Below the pieces are notes generated by a model. The model did not search any database and was not told where the DNA came from. It saw nothing but the letters and a program-made list of their open reading frames with translations. From positions 49,151,085-49,215,084 of the forward strand of contig OY804585.1 in assembly GCA_963680875.1 (NCBI GenBank): 64,000 nucleotides of DNA, read 5' to 3'. This DNA comes from Bathymodiolus brooksi. Its lineage: Eukaryota; Mollusca; Bivalvia; Mytilida; Modiolidae. The position numbers were made by a program, and so were the translations under genes. Positions within the stretch are counted from its first letter, which is position 1; every line of letters starts with the position of its first letter. Below are positions 11,009 through 21,460 of this stretch, one piece after another.

Positions 11009-13867
11009 TTGTCATTGAACTGTTGTGGTTTAAAATCGAAACTAAATTATCCAGAATTTCATGAGTTTGTTAATACCTTTGATATTCTTTGCTTTGTTGA
11101 ATCAAAAACTGACGATTTAGATGAAATTGTTTTACCGGGATTTTTGATAAAGATGAAAAATCGTAAAAGTTTTTCAAATAGAAAATCAGAGGGAATTGTA
11201 TTGGGTTTTAAGGAAGAATATGATAGTTTTATACATCCCATTCCTACTGATAGTTCGTATGTATTCTGGTTTAGAATATCTAGAGAGCTATTTGGGTTAG
11301 ATGAGGATGTTGTTTGTGGTATAGTTTATATTCCACCGGAGTATACGGTTTATTCCTCTGTAGACGCGTTTAGTGAATTAGAAAATGAATATTTGGCTTT
11401 GCAGAGGAATTATAAATATATATTTCTAAACGGGGATTTTAATAGCAGAACAGCGAAAGACCCTGATTTCATCTATATTGAAAACAATAAAGATAATATA
11501 GATTTTTTCGAATTATCAGATGTAAATAGTGTAAATATATTAGAGTCATTAAATATACCTGTAGGTAGGATTAATAAAGATAGTGTCAAAAATCATTATG
11601 GTAGTAGATTGTTAGATTTATGTAAAGGTAATGACTTATTTATCATAAATGGAAGGATTGGAAATGACAAAGGTATTGGTAAACTGACTTGTAAGAATAG
11701 TAGTGTTGTTGATTATGTTATTTCGTCCGTTGATTTTTTGAAGCATATTGTAAATTTTAGTATTTGTGAATTTAGTAAACTATTTTCCGATGTACATTCA
11801 CCAATATCGCTGTCATTGACATGTGAAAATAAAGATGAGATAATGGTCACTGAAAATGTAAGTAATAATGCAGAAGCTTGTCGTGAGAAACCTAAAAAAT
11901 GGGATGAGACATATAAGGTAGATTTTGTAAATAACATTGATGTAGATAGTATACAAAACTTGAAAATACAATTGGAAAACTTGAATATTGAGAACGTTGT
12001 ACAGTCAGACATAGATACTCTTGTAGGTAAGCTAGGAGGAATATTTGTATCATCTGCGAAGGAAACATTTGGAATAGCCAGTAAACCATTTAAGAATAAG
12101 AAAAGAAAGGTATGTATTAGCTCAAAACCATGGTTTGGAGCTGATTGCAAATTTGCGAGGCAACATTGCCGCAAACTTAAACGGAGAAGTAAAACTAACA
12201 ATACTGAAGAAACACGAGAATTAATGAAAAAAGCTGAGAAATATTATAAGAAACAAATGGATGTAAGTATAAAAAAACATAGAAAGGAAATGACGAAAAA
12301 GATTAAAAATTTAAGATCTAACAACAGCAAGGAGTTTTGGAAGCTGATGAGAAAAGGTACATATCGAAAACAGCCAAATATATCTATCGACACTCTATTT
12401 GATTTTTTTAAGACCCTGAATCAAAACCCAACAAATGATGGCGATGGTGCAACTGTACTACCGGAAATAAACGAAAATTTGGTTAACAATCTAAACATAG
12501 AAATTAATGGGCATATTACAAGTGAAGAAATACTACATTGTGTTAAAAATTTGAAAAATGAGAAAGCTTGTGGCGATGATATTATTAAAAATGAGTATAT
12601 TAAATCATCAATTGATGTCTTTTTACCCGTTTATTTAAAGTTGTTCAATTGTATATTTGACTCAGGTATTATCCCTGAGAGCTGGTTAACTGGTAATGTT
12701 AAGCCCATTTACAAGAACAAAGGAAATCATTTAGACCCGAAAAATTTTCGTCCGATCACGATTTTGAGCTGTTTTGGCAAATTATTTACAGCAGTATTGC
12801 TGACAAGATTAAATGCTTTTTCTGAAAAATTTTCTATCTTGAATGAAAACCAGAGTGGTTTCAGGAAGGGTTATTCGACAATTGATAATATTTTTGTTCT
12901 ATATGCCTTCTTTGAATTGTTAAAATTAAAAAAGAAAAAGTTATTTGTTACATTTGTGGACTTTGAAAAAGCCTTTGATAAGGTATGGAGGGATGGTTTA
13001 TGGTGTAAATTACTTTTAAATAATATAAATGGGAAGATGTATAAAGTTATTTATAATATGTATCAGAATATAAAATCTAGAATTGTATATAATAACACAG
13101 CGTCAGATTTTTTCGATTGTAATAATGGTGTGCGACAAGGGGAAAATCTTTCCCCTTTCCTTTTCTCGATATATTTAAATGATCTGGAACAGTTTTTAAA
13201 CGATCGAAATGTCAACGGTCTAACATCTATTACTGAGGATTTTGAAATTGAACTAGATGTATATTTAAAACTTTTTGTACTTTTATATGCCGACGATACT
13301 GTTATTATGTCGGAATCAAAAGAAGATATGCAAAACCAGCTAAATGTTTTTAATGATTTTTGCAAAAAATGGAAACTCAAAGTAAATGCTGAAAAGTCGA
13401 AAGTTCTTGTGTTTAGTAATGGTAGATTACCTGCAAATTTAAAATTTACTTATAACAATAGAGACTTGGAAATTGTTCCAAATTTTTCTTATCTTGGTAT
13501 AACATTTTCAAAGTCTGGATCATTCAACGCAGCAAAAAAAGATCTTGTAAATAAAGGTACGAAAGCTATGTATGAAGTATTGAAGAAAGGTAGATTTCAT
13601 AATTTGTCAATACAATGTCAACTGGATATTTTCGATAAAACAGTAAAACCTATACTATTATATGGCTGTGAAACTTGGGGCTTTGGGAAAAACGATATTA
13701 TTGAGAGAGTTCATCTAAAATTTTGTAAGCTTCTTTTGCATGTAAAAACATCCACACCAAATGTTATGGTCTATGGGGAATTGGGCCGATATCCAATTGA
13801 CATTGACATTAAAGTTCGTATGATTTCATATTGGTCAAAACTCATTTTAGGAAATGTGCTTGGTTAA
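11009..13867 (+). CDS. LINE ORF2 polyprotein (endonuclease-reverse transcriptase), truncated by a deletion
   Basis: This enzyme nicks target DNA and reverse-transcribes the element RNA at the nick. The AP-endonuclease domain fills about residues 1-270: LNCCGLKSK, the catalytic Glu in CFVESKTDD, GDFN (about 142), and a DYVI then SDVHSPI pair (about 260). The RT domain follows, with NFRPITILSCFGK, FVDFEKAFDKVW (about 650), NGVRQGENLSPFLFS (about 706) and YADD (about 758), all intact. The frame is open back to the ORF1 stop at 10853 but has no ATG before the endonuclease domain; the first in-frame ATG (near 11152) is inside it. The frame ends early at TAA 13865-13867, because a segment is missing and the rest of the C terminus continues in another frame. 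EN and RT look capable of activity; the C-terminal module is detached. Confidence 0.88.
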   Translation: MSLNCCGLKSKLNYPEFHEFVNTFDILCFVESKTDDLDEIVLPGFLIKMKNRKSFSNRKSEGIVLGFKEEYDSFIHPIPTDSSYVFWFRISRELFGLDEDVVCGIVYIPPEYTVYSSVDAFSELENEYLALQRNYKYIFLNGDFNSRTAKDPDFIYIENNKDNIDFFELSDVNSVNILESLNIPVGRINKDSVKNHYGSRLLDLCKGNDLFIINGRIGNDKGIGKLTCKNSSVVDYVISSVDFLKHIVNFSICEFSKLFSDVHSPISLSLTCENKDEIMVTENVSNNAEACREKPKKWDETYKVDFVNNIDVDSIQNLKIQLENLNIENVVQSDIDTLVGKLGGIFVSSAKETFGIASKPFKNKKRKVCISSKPWFGADCKFARQHCRKLKRRSKTNNTEETRELMKKAEKYYKKQMDVSIKKHRKEMTKKIKNLRSNNSKEFWKLMRKGTYRKQPNISIDTLFDFFKTLNQNPTNDGDGATVLPEINENLVNNLNIEINGHITSEEILHCVKNLKNEKACGDDIIKNEYIKSSIDVFLPVYLKLFNCIFDSGIIPESWLTGNVKPIYKNKGNHLDPKNFRPITILSCFGKLFTAVLLTRLNAFSEKFSILNENQSGFRKGYSTIDNIFVLYAFFELLKLKKKKLFVTFVDFEKAFDKVWRDGLWCKLLLNNINGKMYKVIYNMYQNIKSRIVYNNTASDFFDCNNGVRQGENLSPFLFSIYLNDLEQFLNDRNVNGLTSITEDFEIELDVYLKLFVLLYADDTVIMSESKEDMQNQLNVFNDFCKKWKLKVNAEKSKVLVFSNGRLPANLKFTYNNRDLEIVPNFSYLGITFSKSGSFNAAKKDLVNKGTKAMYEVLKKGRFHNLSIQCQLDIFDKTVKPILLYGCETWGFGKNDIIERVHLKFCKLLLHVKTSTPNVMVYGELGRYPIDIDIKVRMISYWSKLILGNVLG

Positions 13868-14406
13868 ATAGAATTCGTTGTATTTTGAATGATTGTGGTA
13901 TGTCATATATTTGGAACATGCAGAATTGTATTTCTGATAAATGGTTGAAATTAGTAGTTAAAAATAATTTAGTGGATCAATTTAAACAAACATGGACTTC
14001 AATGATTGAACATTCATCAAAAGGGGATAATTATAAGTTATTTAAGCATGATTTAAAATTTGAAGATTATTTAGATGTATTAGATGATAAGGACAAATTC
14101 TTACTTGTTAAATTTAGGACTTCAAACCATAGGCTACCGATAGAAGTTGGGCGTTGGCGTAATATAAAAAGGGAAAATCGGATTTGTAACGTATGCATCG
14201 GAAGAAACTTAGGTGATGAATTTCACTATCTATTTGAATGTCCATCTTTGTCAAATGAACGTAAGAAGTATTTTGAACCACACTTTATAAATAGACCAAA
14301 TATACTTAAGTTTTGTAATCTGATGAATTCAAAATCAGTTAGCGTTTTATGTAATATGTGTAAATATATCAGAATTGTAAATATGAGGGTATGTCCTCCA
14401 GGTTGA
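13850..14406 (+). pseudogene. Out-of-frame C-terminal part of LINE ORF2
   Basis: This frame continues the ORF2 C-terminal region after the break: CAWLNRIRCILND, then HRLPIEVGRWRNI and ICNVCIGRNLGDEFHYLFEC, a CxxC-x8-H-x4-C metal-binding motif typical of LINE C termini. The decayed relative at 62200-62851 carries the same blocks in order. Aligned to it, the interval between the 'YWSKL' block and the 'WLNRI' block is about 60 nt shorter here, so a small deletion changed the frame. The methionine at 13831 lies in the overlap and is not a real start. Confidence 0.8.
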
Positions 14407-14750
14407 TCCACCTTCTATCTTCCTTTAAATGTAATAATATGTGTTATATTGTTGTTATCTCTGTACCTTTGTAAAATTGGTTATGAGAAATAAAGATATA
14501 TATAATTGATAAGGAGCAATTAACACATGATTGACAAGGTGAGAGAGTTGTAAAATAAATCGATTATGGATGTACAAAACAGAGAATACTTTTCTTGTTT
14601 TGGTAACGAGAAAGATAATTTCATTGCATACATATAAACAAGTTAAATTCTAAAAAAAAAAAATGAAGAAAACAAATAAAAGTAAATAATAATAATAAAC
14701 AAAGATCGTTTCTGTATAACTGCAACACCACTATTGTTATGTGGTTACTT
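14406..14750. other. LINE 3' UTR and AT-rich flank
   Basis: After the ORF2 stop the LINE 3' UTR runs to about 14505. The rest is A-rich sequence with no recognised feature. Confidence 0.4.
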
Positions 14751-14754
14751 TCCT

Positions 14755-14905
14755 CGCTTGCCGCGCTAATAACGTGTTGTCCGCGAATGTCCTGATGGAC
14801 AATTTAACTGCCGCGTTCGGCCGCGAGACGATCGCGGACTTCCCGATGCTAATTAGTCAATTTCCGCGCCGCGATCGTCCGCGAAACCGCGCGGATTTGG
14901 CGTAA
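14755..14905. other. CpG-dense, palindrome-rich block
   Basis: About 150 bp very rich in CG dinucleotides, unlike its AT-rich, CpG-poor surroundings. It contains inverted pieces such as 'gacgatcgcgga' and 'gccgcgatcgtcc'. No frame of interest. It may be a MITE core or a local island; identity unknown. Confidence 0.4.
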
Positions 14906-14909
14906 TCCA

Positions 14910-17900
14910 TGCTGGCTGTAGTGAGGACTGATATTTTTTTCACTAGGACCACCAAACCCATATGCAATTTCGCGAACTCTGTAGTATTAATGTTTAATAT
15001 AAATATTAATTATTATGTTTTCATATTTGATGTGTGTTTATATTGGTGTAAAATTAATAATAAATATTCAGTATTATATTTTCATATTTCATGTGTAATT
15101 TTATAGTTTTAGAGTTTAATAATACATATCCATTAATTTGTTTTCGTATTTTATGTAATTCCATTTACGTAGAAAAAGCAAAAAAGAGAATCAAATTTAC
15201 CTTTATTAACATGTGATTACCCTGATAATTCACCCTTAATGGGACCCCTTAATTCCTCTTAATTAGGAAGGACACCATTCTTTGATGTTATGTTATAGCG
15301 AGCACAGAGAGCTCTACAGCAACATGGACATGCGCATTGAATACACAATCTTCCTTATGATGAGATTGAAATCCTTTCGTCCGGAAATTGATAAAAATTG
15401 GCAGCCCCGGAGAGAATGCCAAAAATAAAATAAAAAGTCTCCAATAAATGATTTTAAAACTAAAATGATATCATGAACTTCTAAAAATCGTATTTAAGTA
15501 ACAAAAGACAATAAAAGGTGCTTACATTGTTAAATTAATCAGAATGACATCTCGCTATCAAAGTCATGACGTCATGTTATTCATAGACATAGGCCAAAGT
15601 CGTCAACAACATTTCGCGGAATTTTAATTAAAATCTTGTATTTTCATTCCCGAGTCAAAAAATTTCAAAACGACATCTATTTCATTTGCAACTGCGTCAA
15701 TTCCGTAAATCGTGACGACATGTATTATGTAAACAAACACAGCACTTGTTTCAAGCGTGTCCAGATTATTAGATAAAAACCTTTCTAGTTATATACGGAT
15801 TAGTAAAAGATAATTATAGAATAAATTTGACTTAATTTTGAACTACAATATTTTCATAAAATATCAAATTTATTGTTTGGACCATTTGCAGCCGATGTAG
15901 AAAAACTCGCCTTGGTGTGTTTTAGTTTTGTTTGATTTTTGCAGAATCTACGCGGGTGGTCTAAATATTTACTCGGATCAATCAAAACTTTGATTAATAC
16001 AACACTGGCGTACTGAAAGGACTTTATGTTAACATGGACTATCAGGTTAAGGACAACAACTGTTCATTTTTTTATCACTGTGAATGACTCTTAAGACAAC
16101 ACGAATCTGGTCATTTTTTGACGTATGGACATTTCATGTCACGCCCAACTGCATTTCACTGTCGAACTCCAGATTTATATTGACATTTCGTTACTGTATA
16201 TATGACTTACCAGTTTAAAAGAAATCCAAACACAATTCCTGTCTCCAAGATTATTTGTACATGTACCACAATATTCCTAAAGTTCTACAATAAATGCGTA
16301 ATTAAAAACGAATCTGGCCACCATTCATCGTCATGTTAATATTTTTTTTATCACGTCATATTTTACGTTGCAACAAGTAAAGGTCAGCATTGAAATCGTA
16401 TTTGGGTCACAACTGACACGCAAAGATGACAATGTCATCAATATTTTTAATACGCATCTATAGTACACGTACAATAACTAGGAGGAGATCACAGGGACCT
16501 GCTCCCGGTCTTTCGTTATCAATAATTTTAACCCTACTATCAATGTGCGGTACTAAAATATCACAAGGGATGACACCCGTTCATATTTATACTTAATTCC
16601 TACCTTTCGTACGGTTTAGTTGTGTTGAATAATGGTAATTCCAAATAAATATCACAAAAATCCTAAAGTATACTAAAAATCCAGCTTTTTTAATTTTTTG
16701 CCAAAAGGGGGAGGGTATGTGCCCCTTGCCACCGGCTCATATGTCTCTGATAAGAAAAGATAGTGAACATTAACATTTTTCATTTTGTGGTGAACATTAA
16801 CATTTTTCATTTTTATACAATTTTTGCATTTATTATTTCTTTGGCTAAGTAACAAACATTTTCTAACCATGATGTGCTTGCAAGGAACAGGGAACGCATT
16901 AGTTTTTCCTTATTTCTGTTAGTGTTAATTATTTCTATCAGTACCCATTTGTTTATTCATCTTACATTTTCGGTCAGTCTGATCCTACAAAATATTTGAA
17001 TACTACCAACATCTGCCGACAATGGTTTAGAATAGTAAGACACAATGAATTTTATTTATTTAACTATTAATTATGCCGTTCATACTATATGTAGATCTGT
17101 TATTATTTATTAAACTCGGTCCTTCTAAAATAAATGCTATACAATTATTAACCAGCTTGTTGTTGAAACTTTAAAAGGTAATAACATTACACAAGAAGGA
17201 ATATATGTCTCTGTATAATCTTGTCGCAGATAATTTTAAAAGAGTATGATTTCGATACTGAATATTGCCTTAATATATATATCACGCCTCTACTGTGCTT
17301 TTTCCAATAAAAAAAATATTGAATATTGATAAATATTTTGTATGTGAAAGCAGAGACATGTCTGATGAAAGCGGTACCTATATAATTCTTTTAAAATTAA
17401 AAACTATTTTGTTCACTTGGAGATAGCATAATATTGGCCCAAATACACATACTTTAAAATGTCGAAATGAAGATTATCAGTATTAAAGTAACCGTACGCA
17501 GTGCGGTCTTATGTATGGGCACAATGGACAGTTGCCCGGTGGTCACACAAGCAAATGAACCCCATACTAATCTATGTATGTTGTATACGGCATAATTTTT
17601 AATTTTTAAACACTGATTTTGTTGGAAGTATCAATACAAGAAATATATGTTTAATTTTATTGACCATTTATAATTTTATTTCTGTGAGTGTTTGTATAGA
17701 TATGGGCCTCAGTGCACTGCTTTGACCGGGGCCTATATTGCTGACAAGACGGCGCTGACCGTACGTCATTCATCATTTACACTTCATGAATATATATCGG
17801 CTGTACATAGCATGGTATAGGCCAATATTGCTTATGTATGTTGGTTGCATTAATTGATATTTTCATAATAAAACTCTTTTCTTATGACTTAAAAGACCAT

Positions 17901-18237
17901 ACTTTCATTTTACAGACACCGGCGTCTACTACCCCCTTTAGGCTTTATAATGGTTGATACCATCCGCGTACTAGTACTAGTTAGTCTTCAATGTTTGCAC
18001 TGTTCCTAGTGCAACAATAAAAGATTCCATACTTTTTTCTCATACTTTTCTATTCTACTTCATTTAACTTTCCAATGGATGTCATAGGGGATATCATTTA
18101 ATTTCAAATACTAATGTCCTCTCTATAGACCATGCCTACTCATATTATTTTGTGATATTCAACTTTCATTCAAATATATACACACTGGCCAAACAGAAAT
18201 GCTGTGCTCGCATCTAGGCAATGCCTACTCCATATTA
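14910..18237. other. AT-rich non-coding stretch
   Basis: No gene recognised. Two minor notes: a segment at 15555-15622 is a diverged inverted copy of 26135-26200 (shared 'tccgcgaaatgtt' and 'tgacgactttgg'), and 'gtgaacattaacatttttca' is repeated near 16768-16810. Frames here are short and stop-bounded. Confidence 0.45.
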
Positions 18238-18331
18238 GTTAGAGTATATTAAGTGAATTTTTAATGGTTAAGAAGGCGGAGCGATGCGACCCCCTTCTTA
18301 TCCAATAAAATTTCACTTAATATACTCTAAC
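18238..18331. mobile_element. Palindromic MITE, copy 1
   Basis: The ends GTTAGAGTATATTAAGTGAA and its complement enclose a short GC-rich centre, so nearly the whole 94 bp is one palindrome. A second copy lies at 20615-20719, with the same termini and centre. No target duplication was clear. Confidence 0.75.
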
Positions 18332-18417
18332 TTTCACGTGCATTGCTTGACCACTTCAATACATACATACATATATAAATAAAACTGAATTCGTATCAAA
18401 ATCTTTAACTATTAAAC

Positions 18418-18530
18418 ATGTCCAAGAGAAAGCCAAACTGGACAGATTGAGAGAAGATGATACTAATGGAGGAATACGAGAAAAGAAAGGACGTTTTGAG
18501 AGCAAAATTTTCGTCAACAATTATATTTCT
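18418..18530 (+). pseudogene. Myb/SANT-like DNA-binding protein fragment
   Basis: From the ATG the frame reads MSKRKPNWTD, an in-frame TGA, then EKMILMEEYEKRKDVLRAKF. This is the N-terminal helix pattern of the Myb/SANT-like partner protein of Harbinger elements, and it matches the relic at 29790-30005 (KPNWTEREKVALLEEHEKGK). The rest of the SANT domain is not readable. Confidence 0.55.
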
Positions 18531-18689
18531 TTAAAATTTAGGTACATGTATGTTTAACAGGGACACAATCATAATGTTCCTCAACTTCCCACTTTTGAGT
18601 TTGGATGCACCTCCCTCATCTATTTGGAGGATTTTACGTTCAACAGTTATATACGAAACTAATTTTAAAGACTGTTTGGAAATATCATG

Positions 18690-18956
18690 TAAATAAAACA
18701 TAAAAAAAAAATAGGCTCTATTCCTAAATGTACTGTTTTCTAAGTCATCCTGTAACATATCACATATCATCATAATAGACTGTCGGTCAAATCTGTATTT
18801 GTCTATTAACTCGAAGTCATCGTAGATATCAAGAGGTTTTGTACGATCTCTGAATACTCGCTCTCTACGTAAAACTCTTCTCCCAGCATGAAACAACCGA
18901 AAACGTCCGACATGGAACATGTTTGTATTGGTAACCCGCAAAGCACGTGCCATCAA
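18690..18956 (-). pseudogene. HARBI1-like transposase N-terminal fragment
   Basis: On the minus strand RRERVFRDRTKPLDIYDDFE, then LIDKYRFDRQSIMMICDML and QDDLENSTFRNRA, match the conserved opening of HARBI1-like nucleases ('R..VFRDR.NPLD.YDD.EL...YRF.R..I..L...L..DLE..T.RN.A'). Beyond about 18690 the frame is open but no longer similar. The DDE catalytic domain is missing. Confidence 0.65.
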
Positions 18957-19140
18957 ATGGTACGGTTGTAAAAATATTTACTCATCCGGAAAATGATCTT
19001 GATGGTGAATTTTATGTACATGTAAGATATGATATGGATTTGATGATAAACTCGAATACCTATGAAATATTGCTAATATGGTTTGTTGTTATCTTTTTAT
19101 TCATACAATATCACTTTCATAACTCACAATCAATATAAAA

Positions 19141-19398
19141 TAGCAATTCAAGAAAACTTAAGGAACCTACCCATCTACCTTAAAGTTAAGGGAAATCTTA
19201 AGTGTTTTCTTAGTTTAAGGACGTTGATGAATACCACTTAAGTATGATGGGCGGAGTTTCCTTAACTTAAGGTTATTCTTAGGAAATACTTAAAATAAGA
19301 AGTTTTATGAATACCACTCAAGTAAAATGAGCGGAGTTTCCTTAACTTAAGTGTTTCCTTAGGAAAATCTTAACTTAAGTGGCTTTATGAATACGGGT
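19141..19398. repeat. Subterminal 'cttaagg' repeat block of the Harbinger-like element
   Basis: About 70-bp diverged units each contain 'ttaacttaag', 'gggcggagtttcc'-type and 'tatgaataccac' phrases. A matching block forms the ends of 29274-30330. Confidence 0.6.
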
Positions 19399-19399
19399 C

Positions 19400-19736
19400 C
19401 AGCTGCATTAAAAATGAAACGCATGTGCGCGAAGCCGAAGGAATTTTTAAAATTGAAGTGCCCGACAACGTAATTTTGGTATCAAATAATCGTAAATCTC
19501 TATAAATCAATATAGAGAGAAAGAAATAGTAGATTTATGATTATTTGATACCAAAATTATGTTGAGAAGTGTATGGGAAAAAAAAAGAAGAAAAAAAAAA
19601 AGGGGGGGGGGTAATGTAGGTCATGACCCCATGTACCTGTGCTTTTACGATCACAATTTTCCTTACGTTGTCAGGCACTTCAATTAAAAAAAATTCTTCG
19701 GCTTCGCGCACACGCGTTTCATTTTTAATGCAGCTG
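19400..19736. repeat. Nested foldback (hairpin within hairpin)
   Basis: The outer arms (19400-19472 and about 19662-19736) are inverted copies beginning 'cagctgcattaaaaatgaaa'. Inside them a second pair (about 19474-19500 and 19527-19556) shares 'ttttggtatcaaataatc' in inverse. A poly-A/poly-G tract (19579-19612) lies in the right loop. Short frames across it are shadows. Confidence 0.75.
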
Positions 19737-19807
19737 TTGTGTGGGGATGTCAAGTAGTTGGGACAAAGATATATTTTCGCTTTCGTCATTCAACACGTCC
19801 TCCATCA

Positions 19808-20498
19808 CACAGGGGCTAGGTGCGTCCGAAAAAAAAAAATAATAAAAAAAATACTATATAATACTACAAGGGGGCATCCATTTTTTTAAGTCGTCGTGTT
19901 AAATTGATCGTAACTTCGGAACGCCTTAATATTTTCAAAAAATGTTTCCACCAGTCGAAAGTCAAGTAATTTTCCTTTCCAAAGATACCCCAATTGTTAG
20001 TGTAGGCCTCCGAACTGCTGAGGTATCATACACGAACCAAAACAAAACGGCGTGAAAATCCGAAGTCGTACAAACGTTGGGTTGACCACTTCCCATCTGT
20101 GTACAGACTTTCCCATGCGTAAACGAGTCATTTTGACTAGCTAAATACTTTCATCCATTCAAATTATGATAAAATTTCTTACCTTACGCCAATTTATATG
20201 TCCTTTAAGTCTGTTTTTGAAAGAAATCCCATTTGCATCCTTGACAAATGCCATAGACGTGAAAATTGAGAGAGTTCTAACGGGCTTTTTGATTGGCTGA
20301 AACAGATTGTCTCTTTGGAAAGGAAAATTACTTGACTTTCGACTGGTGGAAACATTTTTTGAAAATATTAAGGCGTTCCGAAGTTACGACCAATTTAACA
20401 CGACGACTTAAAAAAATGGAAGCAAGTGAGTTCGCCCCCTTGTAGTATTATATAGTTGGTTTTTTTTGGGGGGTTTTCGGACGCACCTAGCCCCTGTG
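19808..20498. mobile_element. hAT-type long inverted-repeat element with intact 8-bp TSD
   Basis: The element begins CACAGGGGCTAGGTGCGTCC and ends with its complement. The inverted arms extend about 190 bp (to about 19985 and from about 20310), including the blocks 'cttaatattttcaaaaaatg' and 'gactttcgactggtgg'. The exact octamer ctccatca flanks it at 19800-19807 and 20499-20506. The 8-bp duplication and the terminus fit hAT. There is no transposase, so it is non-autonomous. Confidence 0.8.
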
Positions 20499-20614
20499 CT
20501 CCATCATGCCGTGGTAAAATCCGTGCCGCGCACTTTCCAGCAAACGTCTAGGGTGTGACGTATGAAATGTCTGGAACATTGAACCAATGAAAAAGTAGGT
20601 TACATTCTAAGTCA

Positions 20615-20719
20615 GTTAGAGTATATTAAGTGAAATTTTATTGGTTAAGAAGGGGGTCGCATCGCTTCGCTCGCTCCGCACCTTCTTAACCATTAAAATT
20701 TCACTTAATATACTCTAAC
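20615..20719. mobile_element. Palindromic MITE, copy 2
   Basis: Same termini as 18238-18331, with a longer centre rich in 'cgcttcgctcgctccgc'. The arms are nearly perfect. Confidence 0.75.
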
Positions 20720-20729
20720 TATAACTTGG

Positions 20730-20910
20730 CCTTGAGGGATACACGAAATCATAAAATTTTATTACTTTGGTATACATTCATTACTTACAGCTCACTCCAA
20801 TACAATATACACTTTAGCAGTAAACACAACAGGTGGTACACCTGAGGAAAAGGCCTCTAGGCATGTAACTCTTGTGGGGACAACAAATGTGTTCTCTCTC
20901 TGAATTATAG
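20730..20910 (-). other. Possible transcript 3' end or LTR piece on the minus strand
   Basis: Read on the minus strand this stretch is less AT-rich than its surroundings and carries AATAAA near 20760. It resembles a 3' UTR or LTR segment, but there is no adjacent coding frame and no second copy, so the call is weak. Confidence 0.2.
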
Positions 20911-21460
20911 AAAATTAAATTGTTTTACACTATTTCAACACATATTTTAATACAAGGCCTATAAAACAGATGTTTACAGAAGTGAATTTCATTTTTTTAA
21001 ACGTTAAACTTAACGTAAAATATTCATATGAATAATTTCTTAGCTCCGAGCTTTGCTTTCAGATGCATACAAATCTATGTTTAACACTGTATTAGCGATT
21101 ATTTAAAAAAAATATCCATATACATATTTTTTTTTATCGAAAACAAGCCCGTAATAAATTACAGAGTTATCGAAGCGAATCATGATTAAGTTGGATATAA
21201 TGTCGCACAATAGGCTACCCGATTTGTAAGGCTTGAAGTAATTTACCATATAACAATATGTTCAATGATGAACGGTAAGGCCACTAAAATGCATCAATCG
21301 CCTGTAAAATAAATAAACATAAATTATAATATCGAATCTCCGTGAAAATATTAAACGTTTACATTTAAATCAACATCAAATTGAAATAAATATGAGTGCA
21401 TAGTTCTAGATCCTGAAAAACAAAATCAAGAAATAAAATATACATAACTACTGTAAAATA

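Larger units (their letters stand above)
9815..14505 (+). mobile_element. Near-intact non-LTR retrotransposon (LINE)
   Basis: A two-ORF LINE. ORF1 (9815-10855) is a coiled-coil RNA-binding protein. ORF2 (11009-13867, continuing after a break to 14406) carries an AP-type endonuclease, reverse transcriptase and C-terminal CCHC-like motif. A short 3' UTR ends near 14490-14505 with 'gagaaataaag' followed by an AT dinucleotide tail. The 5' end was not located. The clade (L1/Tx1-like by ORF1; other clades possible by ORF2) is unresolved. A decayed relative lies at 61766-63150. Confidence 0.85.
18400..19398. mobile_element. PIF/Harbinger-like element remnant
   Basis: Contains a Myb/SANT-like relic on + (18418-18530), a HARBI1-like transposase fragment on - (about 18690-18956), and a 'cttaagg'-rich terminal region (19141-19398) ending 'tttatgaatacgggtcc'. 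The related element at 29274-30330 ends 'tttatgcatacgggccc'. The two-protein content matches PIF/Harbinger organisation. The left terminus was not found, so the left boundary is approximate. Confidence 0.6.

Noticed and set aside
17340..17375. CTGATGA at about 17359 as a second hammerhead
   Set aside because: No GAAA strand at the right spacing, no pairing flanks and no cleavage triplet.
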